From positions 310,001 to 374,000 of the forward strand of contig JBBDJD010000013.1 in NCBI GenBank assembly GCA_040880025.1: 64,000 bases of DNA, in the 5' to 3' direction. Source of the stretch: RCIO01 sp040880025 (GTDB taxonomy: Bacteria; Pseudomonadota; Alphaproteobacteria; Rhizobiales; Rhizobiaceae). The stretch's first letter is position 1, and the number at the start of each line of letters is the position of its first letter. The notes under the pieces are model-generated. The model saw only the letters and a list, made by a program, of their open reading frames with translations. It was not told the DNA's origin and did not search any database. A program made the translations under genes and the position numbers. Shown here one piece after another: positions 26,039 to 35,149 of the stretch.

Positions 26039-28294
26039 TCAGGCCGGACGTCGCAGTTCGCTGATCGCCGCGACCGCCGGCCTGGGGTTCATCTTCCTGA
26101 CATGGGCTGCGAACGCATCCCGCGGCATCGCCTTTGCGTACAGCCAGCCCTGGAACCTGTCACAGCCATGTTCCCTCAGGAAATACTGCTGGGCCGCAGT
26201 CTCGACATGCTCGGCCACCGCTGCCAGGCCCAGCGTTTGAGCCATGGCCAGGATCGTGCGCACCAGCGCCCGGTCGCTCTCGGTCGTCTCGATATCGGCA
26301 ATGAAGCTGCCGTCGATCTTCACCTCGTCGAACGGCAGTTTCTTGAGATAGGTGAGCGAGGAATAGCCGGTCCCGAAATCGTCCAGCGACAGCCGCACGC
26401 CCTGCGCTTTCAACTCGTGCATCCGTCGGGCGACAATACGCTCGTCATGTATCGTGACATGTTCGGTGATCTCGATCGTCAGCCTTGATCCGCTGACGCC
26501 GTAGGTGTCCAGCAGTCTCTTCAGCGCCGGCGCGAATTCTTCATTCGTGAAGGAATTGGCGCTGACATTGATTGACATGCCGATTCCGCCAAGCATGCCG
26601 TCGGTGCTCCAGCGCGCCAGCGTCGAGATGCCCTTTTCGAGCACGATGAAGCCGAGATCGTTGGCCAGTCCGAACTGGTCGGCCAGCGAAATGAAGCGGT
26701 CGGGATAGACCATGCCCAGCTCGGGATGATGCCACCGCAGCAGCGCTTCCGCCGCCGTGACATGGCCGTTGCCGTCAACCAGCGGCTGAAAATGGAGTTC
26801 CAGTTCGTCGCCGCCGTTTCCGATCGTCTCGCGCAGGTCGGCAAGCAGCCGATAGCGCTCCGATGCGTGCCCGAGCGATGCCGGATCAAACAGCACCATG
26901 CTGTCGCGTCCCGAATTCTTGACCTCGTACATGGCGATATCGGCGCGTTTGAGGATTTCGTCGGCCTGATCCTCCTGGCCGTCGAACACGACGATGCCGA
27001 TGCTGGCCGAGGCGCGGTGGTAAGTCTCGCCCAGATCGAACCGCTGGCGCATTGCCACGTTGATGCGGTTCGCGATGTTGATTGCGTGGCGCGATGCGTT
27101 GGCGTCGTCATCGCCGATGGATTCCAGAAGCACGACGAACTCGTCGCCCCCGATACGCGCCACGGTGTCCGCTTCGCCCACGCAATCCAGCAGCCGTGCC
27201 GCCACCTGGACGAGATAGCGGTCGCCGACATCGTGTCCTTGGGTGTCGTTCAGCGTCTTGAAATTGTCGAGATCGACGAACAGCACCGCCCCGCGGTCGG
27301 CCTTGTCCCTGCAGGCCGTGATCGCCGTGTTCATCCGGTCGAGGAAGAGCCTGCGGTTCGGCAGTTCCGTCAGCGTATCGAAATAGGCAAGGTTGCTGAT
27401 TTCCAGCTCATTCCTCTTACGCAGGGAGATATCGGAGATATGGCCGTGCCAGACCACCTCGCTGCCCTTGAATTCCGGCGTTGCTGAGATGCGAAGCCAT
27501 TTGGTTTGGCCGCCGGGCGTTGTGAAGCGGTGCTCCACGTCCCATGCTTCCTGCCGTCCCCACGCATCGCGCAGCGAGCGGCCATAGAGCGCCCGGTCTT
27601 CCTCGGTTAGGTATTTGAGGAACACCGTCGGGTCGTTCATCACCTCTCTGATCGGGATGCCTGTCAGCCGCTCATATCCGGGGCTGAGGTAGACCATTTC
27701 CACCGAATTGTCGGGCTTCATGCTGAACTGGAACAGCGCCCCCGGGACTTCGCGCATCAGTTTGCTGAACTGCTCTCCCAGCTTCAGCCGTTCCACCGTT
27801 TCGGTGACTTCGCGCACCGATCCCTCATAGTAGAGAGCTGCGCCTGTGCGTTTGTCGCGCACAAGCCGGGCCGATTCGGTGATCCAGATGCGTTCGCGGC
27901 TCTTGTGGCGGTAGATTTCGGAAACGAAATCCCTGACTACGCCGTCACGCTCCAGAATTGTGCGGAAATCATCGCGTCGCGTAGGGTCGACATACCACTC
28001 GGCGGCGATGTCGTTCACCGAGGCAAGCAATTCTTCCTCGGTCTGGTAGCCGTTCAGGCGAACCAGCGCCTGGTTCGCCTTGATCTGCTTGCCGTCCGGG
28101 CTTGATCGATAAACGCCTTCCGACAGCGTATCGATCGTTTCCTCGATCCTTTCCTGTTCGATGCGCGTGGAACGATAGAGATGTCGATAACGCAGCATCC
28201 ACAGGCCGAGCAGCGCCGACAGAATAAAGTTCGCGGTGACCAGCCACTGATGGCTGGCGGCCATATCAAGGATGGAACTGACGGTGATATTCAT
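26039..28294 (-). CDS. Membrane GGDEF-EAL protein with two PAS domains
   Basis: This 751-residue protein makes and/or breaks cyclic di-GMP. It has one N-terminal membrane helix (about residues 20-36), PAS domains at about 50-165 and 175-295, GGDEF (about 300-470, intact GGDEF at 382-386) and EAL (about 495-740, EAL at 516-518). The EAL catalytic residues look complete: E in EALLRW, NVSANSF, ITEHVT, DDFGTGYSS, K in VKIDGSF, and E in AEHVET. The product-inhibition I-site (RxxD five residues before GGDEF) is absent: that position reads EADT. It is probably bifunctional or controlled by the PAS sensors; nothing identifies the signal. Confidence 0.94.
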   Translation of the reverse strand: MNITVSSILDMAASHQWLVTANFILSALLGLWMLRYRHLYRSTRIEQERIEETIDTLSEGVYRSSPDGKQIKANQALVRLNGYQTEEELLASVNDIAAEWYVDPTRRDDFRTILERDGVVRDFVSEIYRHKSRERIWITESARLVRDKRTGAALYYEGSVREVTETVERLKLGEQFSKLMREVPGALFQFSMKPDNSVEMVYLSPGYERLTGIPIREVMNDPTVFLKYLTEEDRALYGRSLRDAWGRQEAWDVEHRFTTPGGQTKWLRISATPEFKGSEVVWHGHISDISLRKRNELEISNLAYFDTLTELPNRRLFLDRMNTAITACRDKADRGAVLFVDLDNFKTLNDTQGHDVGDRYLVQVAARLLDCVGEADTVARIGGDEFVVLLESIGDDDANASRHAINIANRINVAMRQRFDLGETYHRASASIGIVVFDGQEDQADEILKRADIAMYEVKNSGRDSMVLFDPASLGHASERYRLLADLRETIGNGGDELELHFQPLVDGNGHVTAAEALLRWHHPELGMVYPDRFISLADQFGLANDLGFIVLEKGISTLARWSTDGMLGGIGMSINVSANSFTNEEFAPALKRLLDTYGVSGSRLTIEITEHVTIHDERIVARRMHELKAQGVRLSLDDFGTGYSSLTYLKKLPFDEVKIDGSFIADIETTESDRALVRTILAMAQTLGLAAVAEHVETAAQQYFLREHGCDRFQGWLYAKAMPRDAFAAHVRKMNPRPAVAAISELRRPA

Positions 28295-28415
28295 TGCCCC
28301 GACGCTGCAATTGCATCGCCGAAGCTATCTTTGCGCGCTTGCCAATTCTCTAATGCTGGATGCTAACCGCCCCTATGATTAACGGCAGGTTACGCTGCGT
28401 CACCCGATTGCCGTC

Positions 28416-28862
28416 TCAGCTGGTTGCTGCAAGCCGGACGAGCAGCGCACCGGCGCGGTCGAGCAGTAGCAGGCCGCCGGCATTGACCTCGAATTGCGTA
28501 GTGAGTCCAAGCGCTTGAAGGAATGCGCGCTCTTGGTCCATGATGGCATCGTCGCACGCGATATATGTCGAGCCGATCGCGGAAAAGCTGATTGACGCGC
28601 CGTCGACCGTTGCAGTCGCGAAATACACATTGCATCCCGTATTGCCGCCGGCGCTGCCTGCCAGATTGATGGTGAGTGTCGGCACATGGGCCGCTATGGG
28701 GTCGGCGCCCGCCAGTTCCGTCACCTGCCACACGATATCGAACAGGTCGCCGGACGGCCCTTCATCTGGCATCTCTTCCGCCGGCGCCAGGCCTTGCGTT
28801 GCCGCTATCGCGGCGATCAGGCCGGCTCTGGCGATGGCGCGGCGTGAAACGATGAGCGGCAT
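28416..28862 (-). CDS. META domain protein (HslJ-like), exported
   Basis: The 148-residue product starts with a hydrophobic signal segment (about residues 8-25) and carries a META/HslJ-like domain: IVWQVTELAG, NLAGSAGGNTGCNVYFATATVDG and a C-terminal FEVNAGGLLLLD repeat. META domain proteins are periplasmic or surface proteins linked to heat, novobiocin or envelope stress. It lies 121 bp downstream (in position) of the GGDEF-EAL gene start and is transcribed in the same direction. Confidence 0.8.
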   Translation of the reverse strand: MPLIVSRRAIARAGLIAAIAATQGLAPAEEMPDEGPSGDLFDIVWQVTELAGADPIAAHVPTLTINLAGSAGGNTGCNVYFATATVDGASISFSAIGSTYIACDDAIMDQERAFLQALGLTTQFEVNAGGLLLLDRAGALLVRLAATS

Positions 28863-28923
28863 TTCGGATTTTCCTGCGGTTCACGAATTAGCGCAGGAAA
28901 CACGCAATTGGGGCCGGATTCGG

Positions 28924-29385
28924 TCACTCCCAGCGCGTCAAAGCCTTCTCGTCGGTCTCCTTGGCGTCGACCCATTCTCCGGAGCTGCCGTCCACCCGGT
29001 GCTCCTTTTTCCAGAACGGCGCGCGCGATTTCAGGAAATCCATCATGAACTCCGCCGCCGCGAACGCGGCCTGCCGATGCTCCGAGACGGTCATGACCAG
29101 CACGATGGGATCGCCGGTGACGATCCGGCCGTGGCGGTGGATCACCGTGATGGCGGTGACGGGCCAGCGCTCCGCCGCCTCGGCGGCGATGCGGGAAATC
29201 TCGGCTTCGGCCATGCCCGGATAATGCTCGATCTCAAGTGCTGCAAGCGTTCCGGCCTCGTCGCGGCAGATGCCGGAAAAGGTGACGAGGGCGCCATTAT
29301 CGCGCCGCCCGGAAGAGAGCGAGGCGATCTCCGCGCCGGTGTCGAACGGTTCGCTCTGGATGCGCACGTCGGCCGTGATGGCCAT
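28924..29385 (-). CDS. moaE: Molybdopterin synthase catalytic subunit MoaE
   Basis: MoaE transfers sulfur from MoaD thiocarboxylate to precursor Z in molybdenum cofactor synthesis. The 153-residue product shows GALVTFSGICRDE, LEIEHYPGMAEAEI, the HRHGRI segment and the C-terminal KSRAPFWKKEHRVDG with catalytic Lys residues. It lies four bases downstream of moaD and is likely coupled with it and pgsA. Confidence 0.94.
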   Translation of the reverse strand: MAITADVRIQSEPFDTGAEIASLSSGRRDNGALVTFSGICRDEAGTLAALEIEHYPGMAEAEISRIAAEAAERWPVTAITVIHRHGRIVTGDPIVLVMTVSEHRQAAFAAAEFMMDFLKSRAPFWKKEHRVDGSSGEWVDAKETDEKALTRWE

Positions 29386-29389
29386 CGCG

Positions 29390-29641
29390 TCAGCCTCCGG
29401 TCATGGGCGGAAACAGGCCGATTTCGCGTGCCCCGGCTATTCGTTCGTCATGCCCGGCATGCTCCTGGTTGATCGCGACGCGGATGGCATCGGGAAACTT
29501 CAGCGCCTCGGCATATTGTTCGCCGCGCGACCTCAGCCATTCCAGCAGGTCGCGCACCGTGGTCACGCTCTCCGGTGGCGTCACCTCTTCCTGCGCAACG
29601 CCGATACGCTCGCGAACCCAGGCGAAATAGACGAGTTTCAA
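29390..29641 (-). CDS. moaD: Molybdopterin synthase sulfur carrier subunit MoaD
   Basis: MoaD is the ubiquitin-like sulfur carrier. The product (83 residues) starts LKLVYFAWVRERIG and ends in FPPMTGG, the obligatory C-terminal Gly-Gly that is thiocarboxylated. The TTG at 29641 is chosen, since it lies just after the pgsA stop with GGAATGAG upstream and gives the normal length; the open frame to 29686 would overlap pgsA. Confidence 0.92.
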   Translation of the reverse strand: MKLVYFAWVRERIGVAQEEVTPPESVTTVRDLLEWLRSRGEQYAEALKFPDAIRVAINQEHAGHDERIAGAREIGLFPPMTGG

Positions 29642-29645
29642 GGTC

Positions 29646-30254
29646 TCATTCCATGATGTGTTTGAGGCCGGCCCGGAAATAGTCATAGCCGGTATAAAGC
29701 GTGATGAGTGCGGAAATCCAAAGCAGTGTGATGCCGGTCTCCGTCGCGTAGCCGATCACCCTGTCGCCGGCCGGCCCGGCGATCAGAAAGGCGATCGCGA
29801 TGAGCTGCACCGTCGTCTTCCACTTGGCGAGCCGCGTCACCGGCACCGACACTTTGAGAACGGCCAGGTATTCGCGCAGGCCCGACACGAGTATTTCCCT
29901 GCACAGGATGATGATCGCCGCCCACAGCGTCCATCCGGCGATGGTGCCGTCCGCGGCCATCAAGAGCAGCGCCGCCGCCACCAGAAGCTTGTCGGCGATC
30001 GGATCGAGCATCTTTCCGATATTCGATGTCTGTTTCCAGATGCGCGCCAGATAGCCGTCTAAAAAATCGGTAATGCTCGCAATCGCGAAAATGGCGAGCG
30101 CGGCCCAGCGGGCGGGATCGCTGCTCTGCAGCCGTCCTTCGAGGAAAAAGCACAGCACGATCAGCGGCACCGCCAGAATCCGGGCGTAGGTCAGCAGATT
30201 GGGAATGCTGAAGGCGGGTGGCAGCTTTCCGGTCTCGGTCGCCGGTGAAGTCAA
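29646..30254 (-). CDS. pgsA: CDP-diacylglycerol--glycerol-3-phosphate 3-phosphatidyltransferase
   Basis: PgsA makes phosphatidylglycerophosphate at the inner membrane. The 202-residue protein has several membrane helices and the CDP-alcohol phosphatidyltransferase signature DFLDGYLARIWKQT, GKMLDPIADK. The start is a TTG at 30254 with AAGGAG eight bases upstream. A second family member is present at 44646-45203; this one better fits PgsA because of its neighbours uvrC and moaDE, which is a common alphaproteobacterial order. Confidence 0.9.
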   Translation of the reverse strand: MTSPATETGKLPPAFSIPNLLTYARILAVPLIVLCFFLEGRLQSSDPARWAALAIFAIASITDFLDGYLARIWKQTSNIGKMLDPIADKLLVAAALLLMAADGTIAGWTLWAAIIILCREILVSGLREYLAVLKVSVPVTRLAKWKTTVQLIAIAFLIAGPAGDRVIGYATETGITLLWISALITLYTGYDYFRAGLKHIME

Positions 30255-30342
30255 ATGGAATTCTCCTTGTGCTCAGCCATGTGTGCACACTTGCATGCTT
30301 TGCGAGCAATCGTGCGGATTGTCGCCGGGCAATACTGTCGCA

Positions 30343-32427
30343 TCAAGCCCCCTGTTCATGGAAATGGTTGTATATCTGCCGCGCCATCGTTTCGGAAATG
30401 CCCTCAACCTCGGCCAGATCCTCGACCGCGGCGCGGCTTACCGCCTTGGCGGTGCCGAAATGGTGCAGCAGCGCGCGCTTGCGGCCCGGCCCGATGCCGC
30501 CGATCTCGTCGAGCGGATTTCGGATCATCTCCTTCTTGCGCCGCGCGCGGTGTGAGCCGATTGCGAAGCGGTGCGCCTCGTCGCGCAGCCGCTGGATGAA
30601 ATAGAGCAGGGGATCGCGCACCGGCAGCGTGAACGAGTCCCGGCCATCCATGAAGAAGCGCTCGCGCCCCGCCTCGCGGTCGGCGCCCTTGGCAACGCCG
30701 ATTGCCGTCACCTTGTCGGCGATCCCCAGTTCGGACAGCACGGCCCGCACCGACGACATCTGCCCCTGGCCGCCGTCGATGAGGATCAGGTCCGGCCACA
30801 CCGGCGCGTCGCCGGGCTCCGTCTCCTCCTCATCGTCGGTCGATGGCGGCGCTTCGTCGGGAACGCCGTGCTCCTTGATCAGCCGCGAGAAGCGCCGCTG
30901 CATGACCTCGCCCATCATGCCGACATCGTCGCCGGGCGTGATGTCGGTCGAGCGGATGTTGAACTTGCGGTACTGGCCTTTCATGAAGCCGTCCGGCCCC
31001 GCAACGATCATCGCGCCGACGGCGTTGGTGCCCATGATGTGCGAATTGTCGTAGACCTCGATGCGGCGCGGCGCCCGCTCCAGTCCGAAGGTTTCGGCCA
31101 GTCCCTTCAGCAGACGCGCCTGCGAAGAGGTTTCCGCCAGCCGGCGGCCAAGCGCCTCGCGCGCGTTCTGAAGCGCGTTGTCGGCGAGATCCTTCTTTTC
31201 GCCGCGCTGCGGCACGGTGACAATGACCTTGCGTCCGGCGCGGGTGGACAGCGCCTCGGCCAACAACGACTGGTCGTCGACCGGATGCGACAGCAGGATC
31301 ATGCGCGGGCAGGGTTTGTCGTCGTAGAACTGCGCCAGAAACGCGCCCAGCACTTCCCGGGCTTCCAGCGCGGCATCCGCCTTGGGAAAATAGGCGCGGT
31401 TGCCCCAGTTCTGGCCGGTGCGGAAGAAGAACACCTCCACGCATGTCTGCCCGCCCTCCTGATGGATGGCGAAGACGTCGGCCTCTTCCACCGATTGCGG
31501 GTTGATGCCCTGATGGCTCTGCACGTGGCTGAGCGCGGCCAACCGGTCACGGTAGACCGCGGCGCGCTCGAAATCGAGCGCCTCGGACGCCTCCTGCATG
31601 GCGCCGGAAATCTGCGCCTTGATGGAGGACGACCGGCCGGACAGGAAATCCTTCGCTTCCGACACCAGCTCGACGTAATCGGCTTGGCTCACCTCGCCGG
31701 TGCACGGGCCCGAGCAGCGCTTGATCTGGAACAGCAGGCAGGGCCGCGTCCGGCTTTCGAACACCGAGTCGGTACAGGTGCGCAGCAGGAATGCGCGCTG
31801 CAGCGAATTGATGGTGCGCCCCACCGCGCCGGCGGATGCGAACGGGCCGAAATAATCGCCCTCGCGGCTGCGCGCGCCGCGATGCTTGAAGATGCCCGGC
31901 GCCGAATGGTCGCCGGTGAGCAGGATGTAGGGGAACGACTTGTCGTCGCGCATCAGCACATTGAAGCGCGGCCGGAAGCGCTTGATGAGGTTCGCTTCCA
32001 GCAGCAGCGCTTCGGTTTCAGTGCGGGTGACGACGAATTCCATGCCGGCCGTCTCACCCACCATGCGCCCGATACGGTCGGTGTGGAACCGGCCCTGCGC
32101 GTAGGCCGTGACGCGCTTCTTCAGGCTGCGCGCCTTGCCGACATAAAGCACGTCCCCGGCCGCGCTCAGCATGCGGTACACGCCGGGCTGGTTGGGCAGC
32201 CGCTTGACCAGCGCCTGGATGACTTCCGGCCCGGCTGCGAGCTGCTTGCCTTCCACGCTGATGCCCGACCAGTCGATCGAGGCCAGCAATGCCTGCACCG
32301 CGGCGGCGCCGTTTTCGGCTTCGCCTTCGTCGTCCTCGACATCATGGCCCGGCATGTAGCCTGCAACATCGCTGGCGGCGCGGCCGCCGCGCTTCGGCAC
32401 CGGGGGCTTGGTTGTCTCGGCCGTCAT
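30343..32427 (-). CDS. uvrC: Excinuclease ABC subunit C
   Basis: UvrC makes both incisions around DNA lesions in nucleotide excision repair. The 694-residue protein has the GIY-YIG nuclease domain (PGVYRML, VLYVGKARSLKKRV) after an extra N-terminal stretch of about 70 residues, a UVR motif (SEALDFERAAVYRDRL), the RNase H-like endonuclease domain (YDNSHIMGTNAVGAMIV, LILIDGGQGQM) and C-terminal helix-hairpin-helix motifs (GGIGPGRKRALLHHFG). ATG 32427 overlaps the dehydrogenase stop, so the extension to 32517 is dropped. pgsA follows 88 bp downstream. Confidence 0.96.
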   Translation of the reverse strand: MTAETTKPPVPKRGGRAASDVAGYMPGHDVEDDEGEAENGAAAVQALLASIDWSGISVEGKQLAAGPEVIQALVKRLPNQPGVYRMLSAAGDVLYVGKARSLKKRVTAYAQGRFHTDRIGRMVGETAGMEFVVTRTETEALLLEANLIKRFRPRFNVLMRDDKSFPYILLTGDHSAPGIFKHRGARSREGDYFGPFASAGAVGRTINSLQRAFLLRTCTDSVFESRTRPCLLFQIKRCSGPCTGEVSQADYVELVSEAKDFLSGRSSSIKAQISGAMQEASEALDFERAAVYRDRLAALSHVQSHQGINPQSVEEADVFAIHQEGGQTCVEVFFFRTGQNWGNRAYFPKADAALEAREVLGAFLAQFYDDKPCPRMILLSHPVDDQSLLAEALSTRAGRKVIVTVPQRGEKKDLADNALQNAREALGRRLAETSSQARLLKGLAETFGLERAPRRIEVYDNSHIMGTNAVGAMIVAGPDGFMKGQYRKFNIRSTDITPGDDVGMMGEVMQRRFSRLIKEHGVPDEAPPSTDDEEETEPGDAPVWPDLILIDGGQGQMSSVRAVLSELGIADKVTAIGVAKGADREAGRERFFMDGRDSFTLPVRDPLLYFIQRLRDEAHRFAIGSHRARRKKEMIRNPLDEIGGIGPGRKRALLHHFGTAKAVSRAAVEDLAEVEGISETMARQIYNHFHEQGA

Positions 32428-33185
32428 TCTGTTCCGGTCACGTCCCTGGTCTCCCAGGCCAGATGCTGGCCTCCGTCGATCGCGATCATCTGGCCGGTCA
32501 CTGACTTCGCTTCCCACAGATAGAGGATCGTCCGCACAAATTCCTCCAGTGTCGGACCGTGGCCCAGCATGACCGATTCCGTCTGCCGGCGGAAATCCGC
32601 CTCCGACTGGCGGTCATTCTTCATCGTCGGCCCCGGGCCGAGCGCGTTGACGCGGACGCGCGGCGCCAGCGCCTGCGCCATTGTCTGGGTCGCCGTCCAC
32701 AGCGCGCTTTTCGACAGCGTGTATGAAAAGAATCGCGGATTGAGCCGCCATATCCGCTGGTCGATGATGTTCACCACCAGCCCGTCGAGATTGCCGGGCA
32801 GTGCGGTGGCGAAGCGGCCGGCGAGCGCGACCGGGGCTTTCAGGTGGATCGCGAAATGATGGTCCCATTTTGCCCAGTCCAGCTCCGTCGGGCCGTCGGG
32901 CTCAAACGCCGAGGCGTTGTTGACCAGAAGCCGGATCGGGCCGAGCGCGGTGGCGGCCTCGTCGATCAGCGTCTCGCAGGCTTCCGGCGCACTCAGATCG
33001 GCGGCGAAGACCTCGGCGCGGCCGCCGTCCCGCCTGATCTCTTCAGCCAGATCGTTCGCCGCGTCCCGCGAACTGCGGCAGTGGATCGCCACCGCGAAGC
33101 CGGCATTGGCAAGCCCGCGCACGATTTCGGCGCCGATGCGCCTGGCGCCACCGGTAACCAGCGCTGCTTTTTCGATTTCGGCCAT
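32424..33185 (-). CDS. Short-chain dehydrogenase/reductase (pteridine reductase-like)
   Basis: The 253-residue product is a classical SDR. It has the cofactor motif TGGARRIG and the active-site YTLSK; the Arg-Arg after TGGA resembles NADPH-using pteridine reductases and FolM, which reduce dihydrobiopterin or dihydromonapterin. The NNASAFEPDG segment and GHGPTLEEFVRTILYLW are family features. Substrate is uncertain. It overlaps uvrC by four bases. Confidence 0.82.
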   Translation of the reverse strand: MAEIEKAALVTGGARRIGAEIVRGLANAGFAVAIHCRSSRDAANDLAEEIRRDGGRAEVFAADLSAPEACETLIDEAATALGPIRLLVNNASAFEPDGPTELDWAKWDHHFAIHLKAPVALAGRFATALPGNLDGLVVNIIDQRIWRLNPRFFSYTLSKSALWTATQTMAQALAPRVRVNALGPGPTMKNDRQSEADFRRQTESVMLGHGPTLEEFVRTILYLWEAKSVTGQMIAIDGGQHLAWETRDVTGTE

Positions 33186-33198
33186 CGTCCTCCGCCCG

Positions 33199-34125
33199 TC
33201 AGACCAGCGTCACGATATATATGGCATAGGCCGCCAACATGGCGATGCCGACCGGTTTGCCAGCCGGGTAGCGAGTAAAGCCAAGCGCGGCGACGGTGAT
33301 TGCCGCCCCCAGCATCACCCACATGTCGACTGCAATCACGCGCGGATCCACGGCCACCGGCGTGATCAGCGCTGTCAGACCCATGATGCCCACGATGTTG
33401 AAGATGTTCGACCCGACGACATTGCCGATGGCGATCCCCGAGTTTTTGCGGACGGCCGCCATCATCGTCGTGGCGAGTTCGGGCAGCGAAGTGCCGATCG
33501 CGATCACTGTCAGGCCGATCACAGCATCCGAAATGTTGAAGCTCTCGGCCAGGCCGACGCCGCCGTGAATGGTGATCTGCGCGGCGATGGGCAGCCCGAT
33601 CGCACCCCCGACCAAGAAAGCGGCGACGCGCTTCGGATCATGGTGTGCCGGCGGCTCCGTTTCGCCGTTCGCGAAGGCCCGTCGCGCCGTCCACACCTGC
33701 CACGCCACGAAGCCGCAGAGCGACAGGAAGAGCAACACCCCCTCCGCGCGTCCCACCAGCCCGGTGGAAAGGATCATCATGAATATCCCTGTCACCGCCA
33801 ACATGACCGTGATGTTGCGGCGCATGCCGGTTCCGCCCGAGTGGATGGGGTACAGCAGCGCCGGCAGGCCAATAACCAGGAACACATTGGCGATATTGGA
33901 CCCGACCACGTTGCCGATGGCGATGCCGGGTGATCCGGAGAGCGCAGCCTGCACCGAAATCAGCAATTCGGGCAGCGATGTGCCCGCCGACACCACGGTC
34001 AGTCCGATAACGAGCGGCGAAATGCCCAGATTCTCGGCCGCCTGCGTGGCCCCGCGCACCAGATAGTCGCCGGAAACAATGAGCAGAGCCAGACCGGCCG
34101 CAAGCAGGAAGAGGTTGAGAATCAT
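33199..34125 (-). CDS. Calcium/sodium antiporter (CaCA family, YrbG-like)
   Basis: The 308-residue inner-membrane protein has the two-repeat CaCA design: GNVVGSNIANVFLVIGLPAL in the first half, and GNVVGSNIFNIVGIMGLTAL in the second, each with the AGTSLPEL or IGTSLPELATT segment that carries transport Glu residues. About ten membrane helices are visible. ATG 34125 is used and the upstream open extension to 34194 is dropped. The SDR gene lies 13 bp downstream. Confidence 0.93.
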   Translation of the reverse strand: MILNLFLLAAGLALLIVSGDYLVRGATQAAENLGISPLVIGLTVVSAGTSLPELLISVQAALSGSPGIAIGNVVGSNIANVFLVIGLPALLYPIHSGGTGMRRNITVMLAVTGIFMMILSTGLVGRAEGVLLFLSLCGFVAWQVWTARRAFANGETEPPAHHDPKRVAAFLVGGAIGLPIAAQITIHGGVGLAESFNISDAVIGLTVIAIGTSLPELATTMMAAVRKNSGIAIGNVVGSNIFNIVGIMGLTALITPVAVDPRVIAVDMWVMLGAAITVAALGFTRYPAGKPVGIAMLAAYAIYIVTLV

Positions 34126-34419
34126 GGATATCCGGGGTCGATGCGCAGTTTCTATATAGAGACCGCGCACCACATATCCAACGCCGCGGCCCAAGCGTCC
34201 TGACGCCGCTGTCAGCAGCGTAGTTGCTGAAATACAACGTCAACATTCCGCCACATCTCCGCCTGCGAAACTCCCGATTTCAGATGCTGATCCGCCGCAT
34301 TCCCGCACGACATTCGCCGCAGGTTGATTGTCCGATGCATCACATATTTTTGCCAACGCACGGAACAATCACATGGACCGGGGGTTTGTATGTCGTACCA
34401 AGTTCAAGGAGAAGGACAG

Positions 34420-35088
34420 ATGAAAGCCAGGATTACCAACCGCCGCCTCGCGGCGCTGGCAACCGGCGTTGCGGTGCTTATGGGGACCGTGCCTGTGTAT
34501 GCGGCAGATGTTGTTTACGAAGAGCCGCCGGCACCTTCGGCGCAGCCGCTTAACCCGGCGCCTGTCGCAAGCTGGGCGGGACCCTATCTCGGTCTCTACG
34601 GCGGCTACGGTTTTGCCGGACGGACATTCGGCTCCAACGGCGGGCCGATCACGACGAGCGGTTGGCTGTTTGGCGGCTTCGGCGGCTATAATTTCCAGAC
34701 CGGCTCGTTCGTATATGGCGTCGAAGGCGACTTCGGCTACAGCGGCATCAACGGTGGCAACGGAACGACCTATTCGCGCAATGGCCTTGAAGGCTCTCTG
34801 CGTGCCCGTTTCGGCTATGCGGCGACCGATTCGATCCTGCTCTATGCCACCGCCGGTGGCGCGGGTACGCAACAGCGCATCTATGATGCGGCGGGCAGCG
34901 CAACCGGAACCGTTTTCGGCTGGACCGCCGGTGCGGGTATGGACGCCAAGCTGACCGACAACCTGTTTGGCCGCGTCGAATACCGCTACACCGATTTCGG
35001 AAACGCTACGCTGAACACCGGCTCCGGCGCTCAGACCGTTTCGCCCCAGAACCATCGTGTTCTGCTCGGCGTCGGCATGAAGTTCTGA
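34420..35088 (+). CDS. Outer-membrane beta-barrel protein (Omp25/Omp31-type)
   Basis: The 222-residue product has a signal peptide (ALATGVAVLMGTVPVYAADVV) and an eight-strand-type barrel with the family elements SWAGPYLGLYGGYGFAG, WLFGGFGGYNFQTG, VYGVEGDFGYSG, LFGRVEYRYTDFG and the C-terminal HRVLLGVGMKF. The terminal Phe is the expected outer-membrane targeting signal. ATG 34420 follows AAGGAG. A strong terminator follows at 35109-35137. Confidence 0.92.
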   Translation: MKARITNRRLAALATGVAVLMGTVPVYAADVVYEEPPAPSAQPLNPAPVASWAGPYLGLYGGYGFAGRTFGSNGGPITTSGWLFGGFGGYNFQTGSFVYGVEGDFGYSGINGGNGTTYSRNGLEGSLRARFGYAATDSILLYATAGGAGTQQRIYDAAGSATGTVFGWTAGAGMDAKLTDNLFGRVEYRYTDFGNATLNTGSGAQTVSPQNHRVLLGVGMKF

Positions 35089-35108
35089 TCGCCAGTCAAA
35101 CGGAACTG

Positions 35109-35137
35109 AAAAAGCCGGCCTTCGGGCCGGCTTTTTT
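35109..35137 (+). terminator. Rho-independent terminator after the barrel gene
   Basis: A perfect GC stem (GCCGGCC / GGCCGGC) with a TTCG tetraloop is followed by six T, with an A-run before it that pairs with the T-run, so it may also stop leftward transcription of the convergent GST gene. Confidence 0.93.
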
Positions 35138-35149
35138 GCGCGCCGGATC

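Noticed and set aside
30571..32523. 650-codon plus-strand open frame opposite uvrC
   Set aside because: Shadow of uvrC; it has no start context and no domain, and the minus strand has a complete UvrC.
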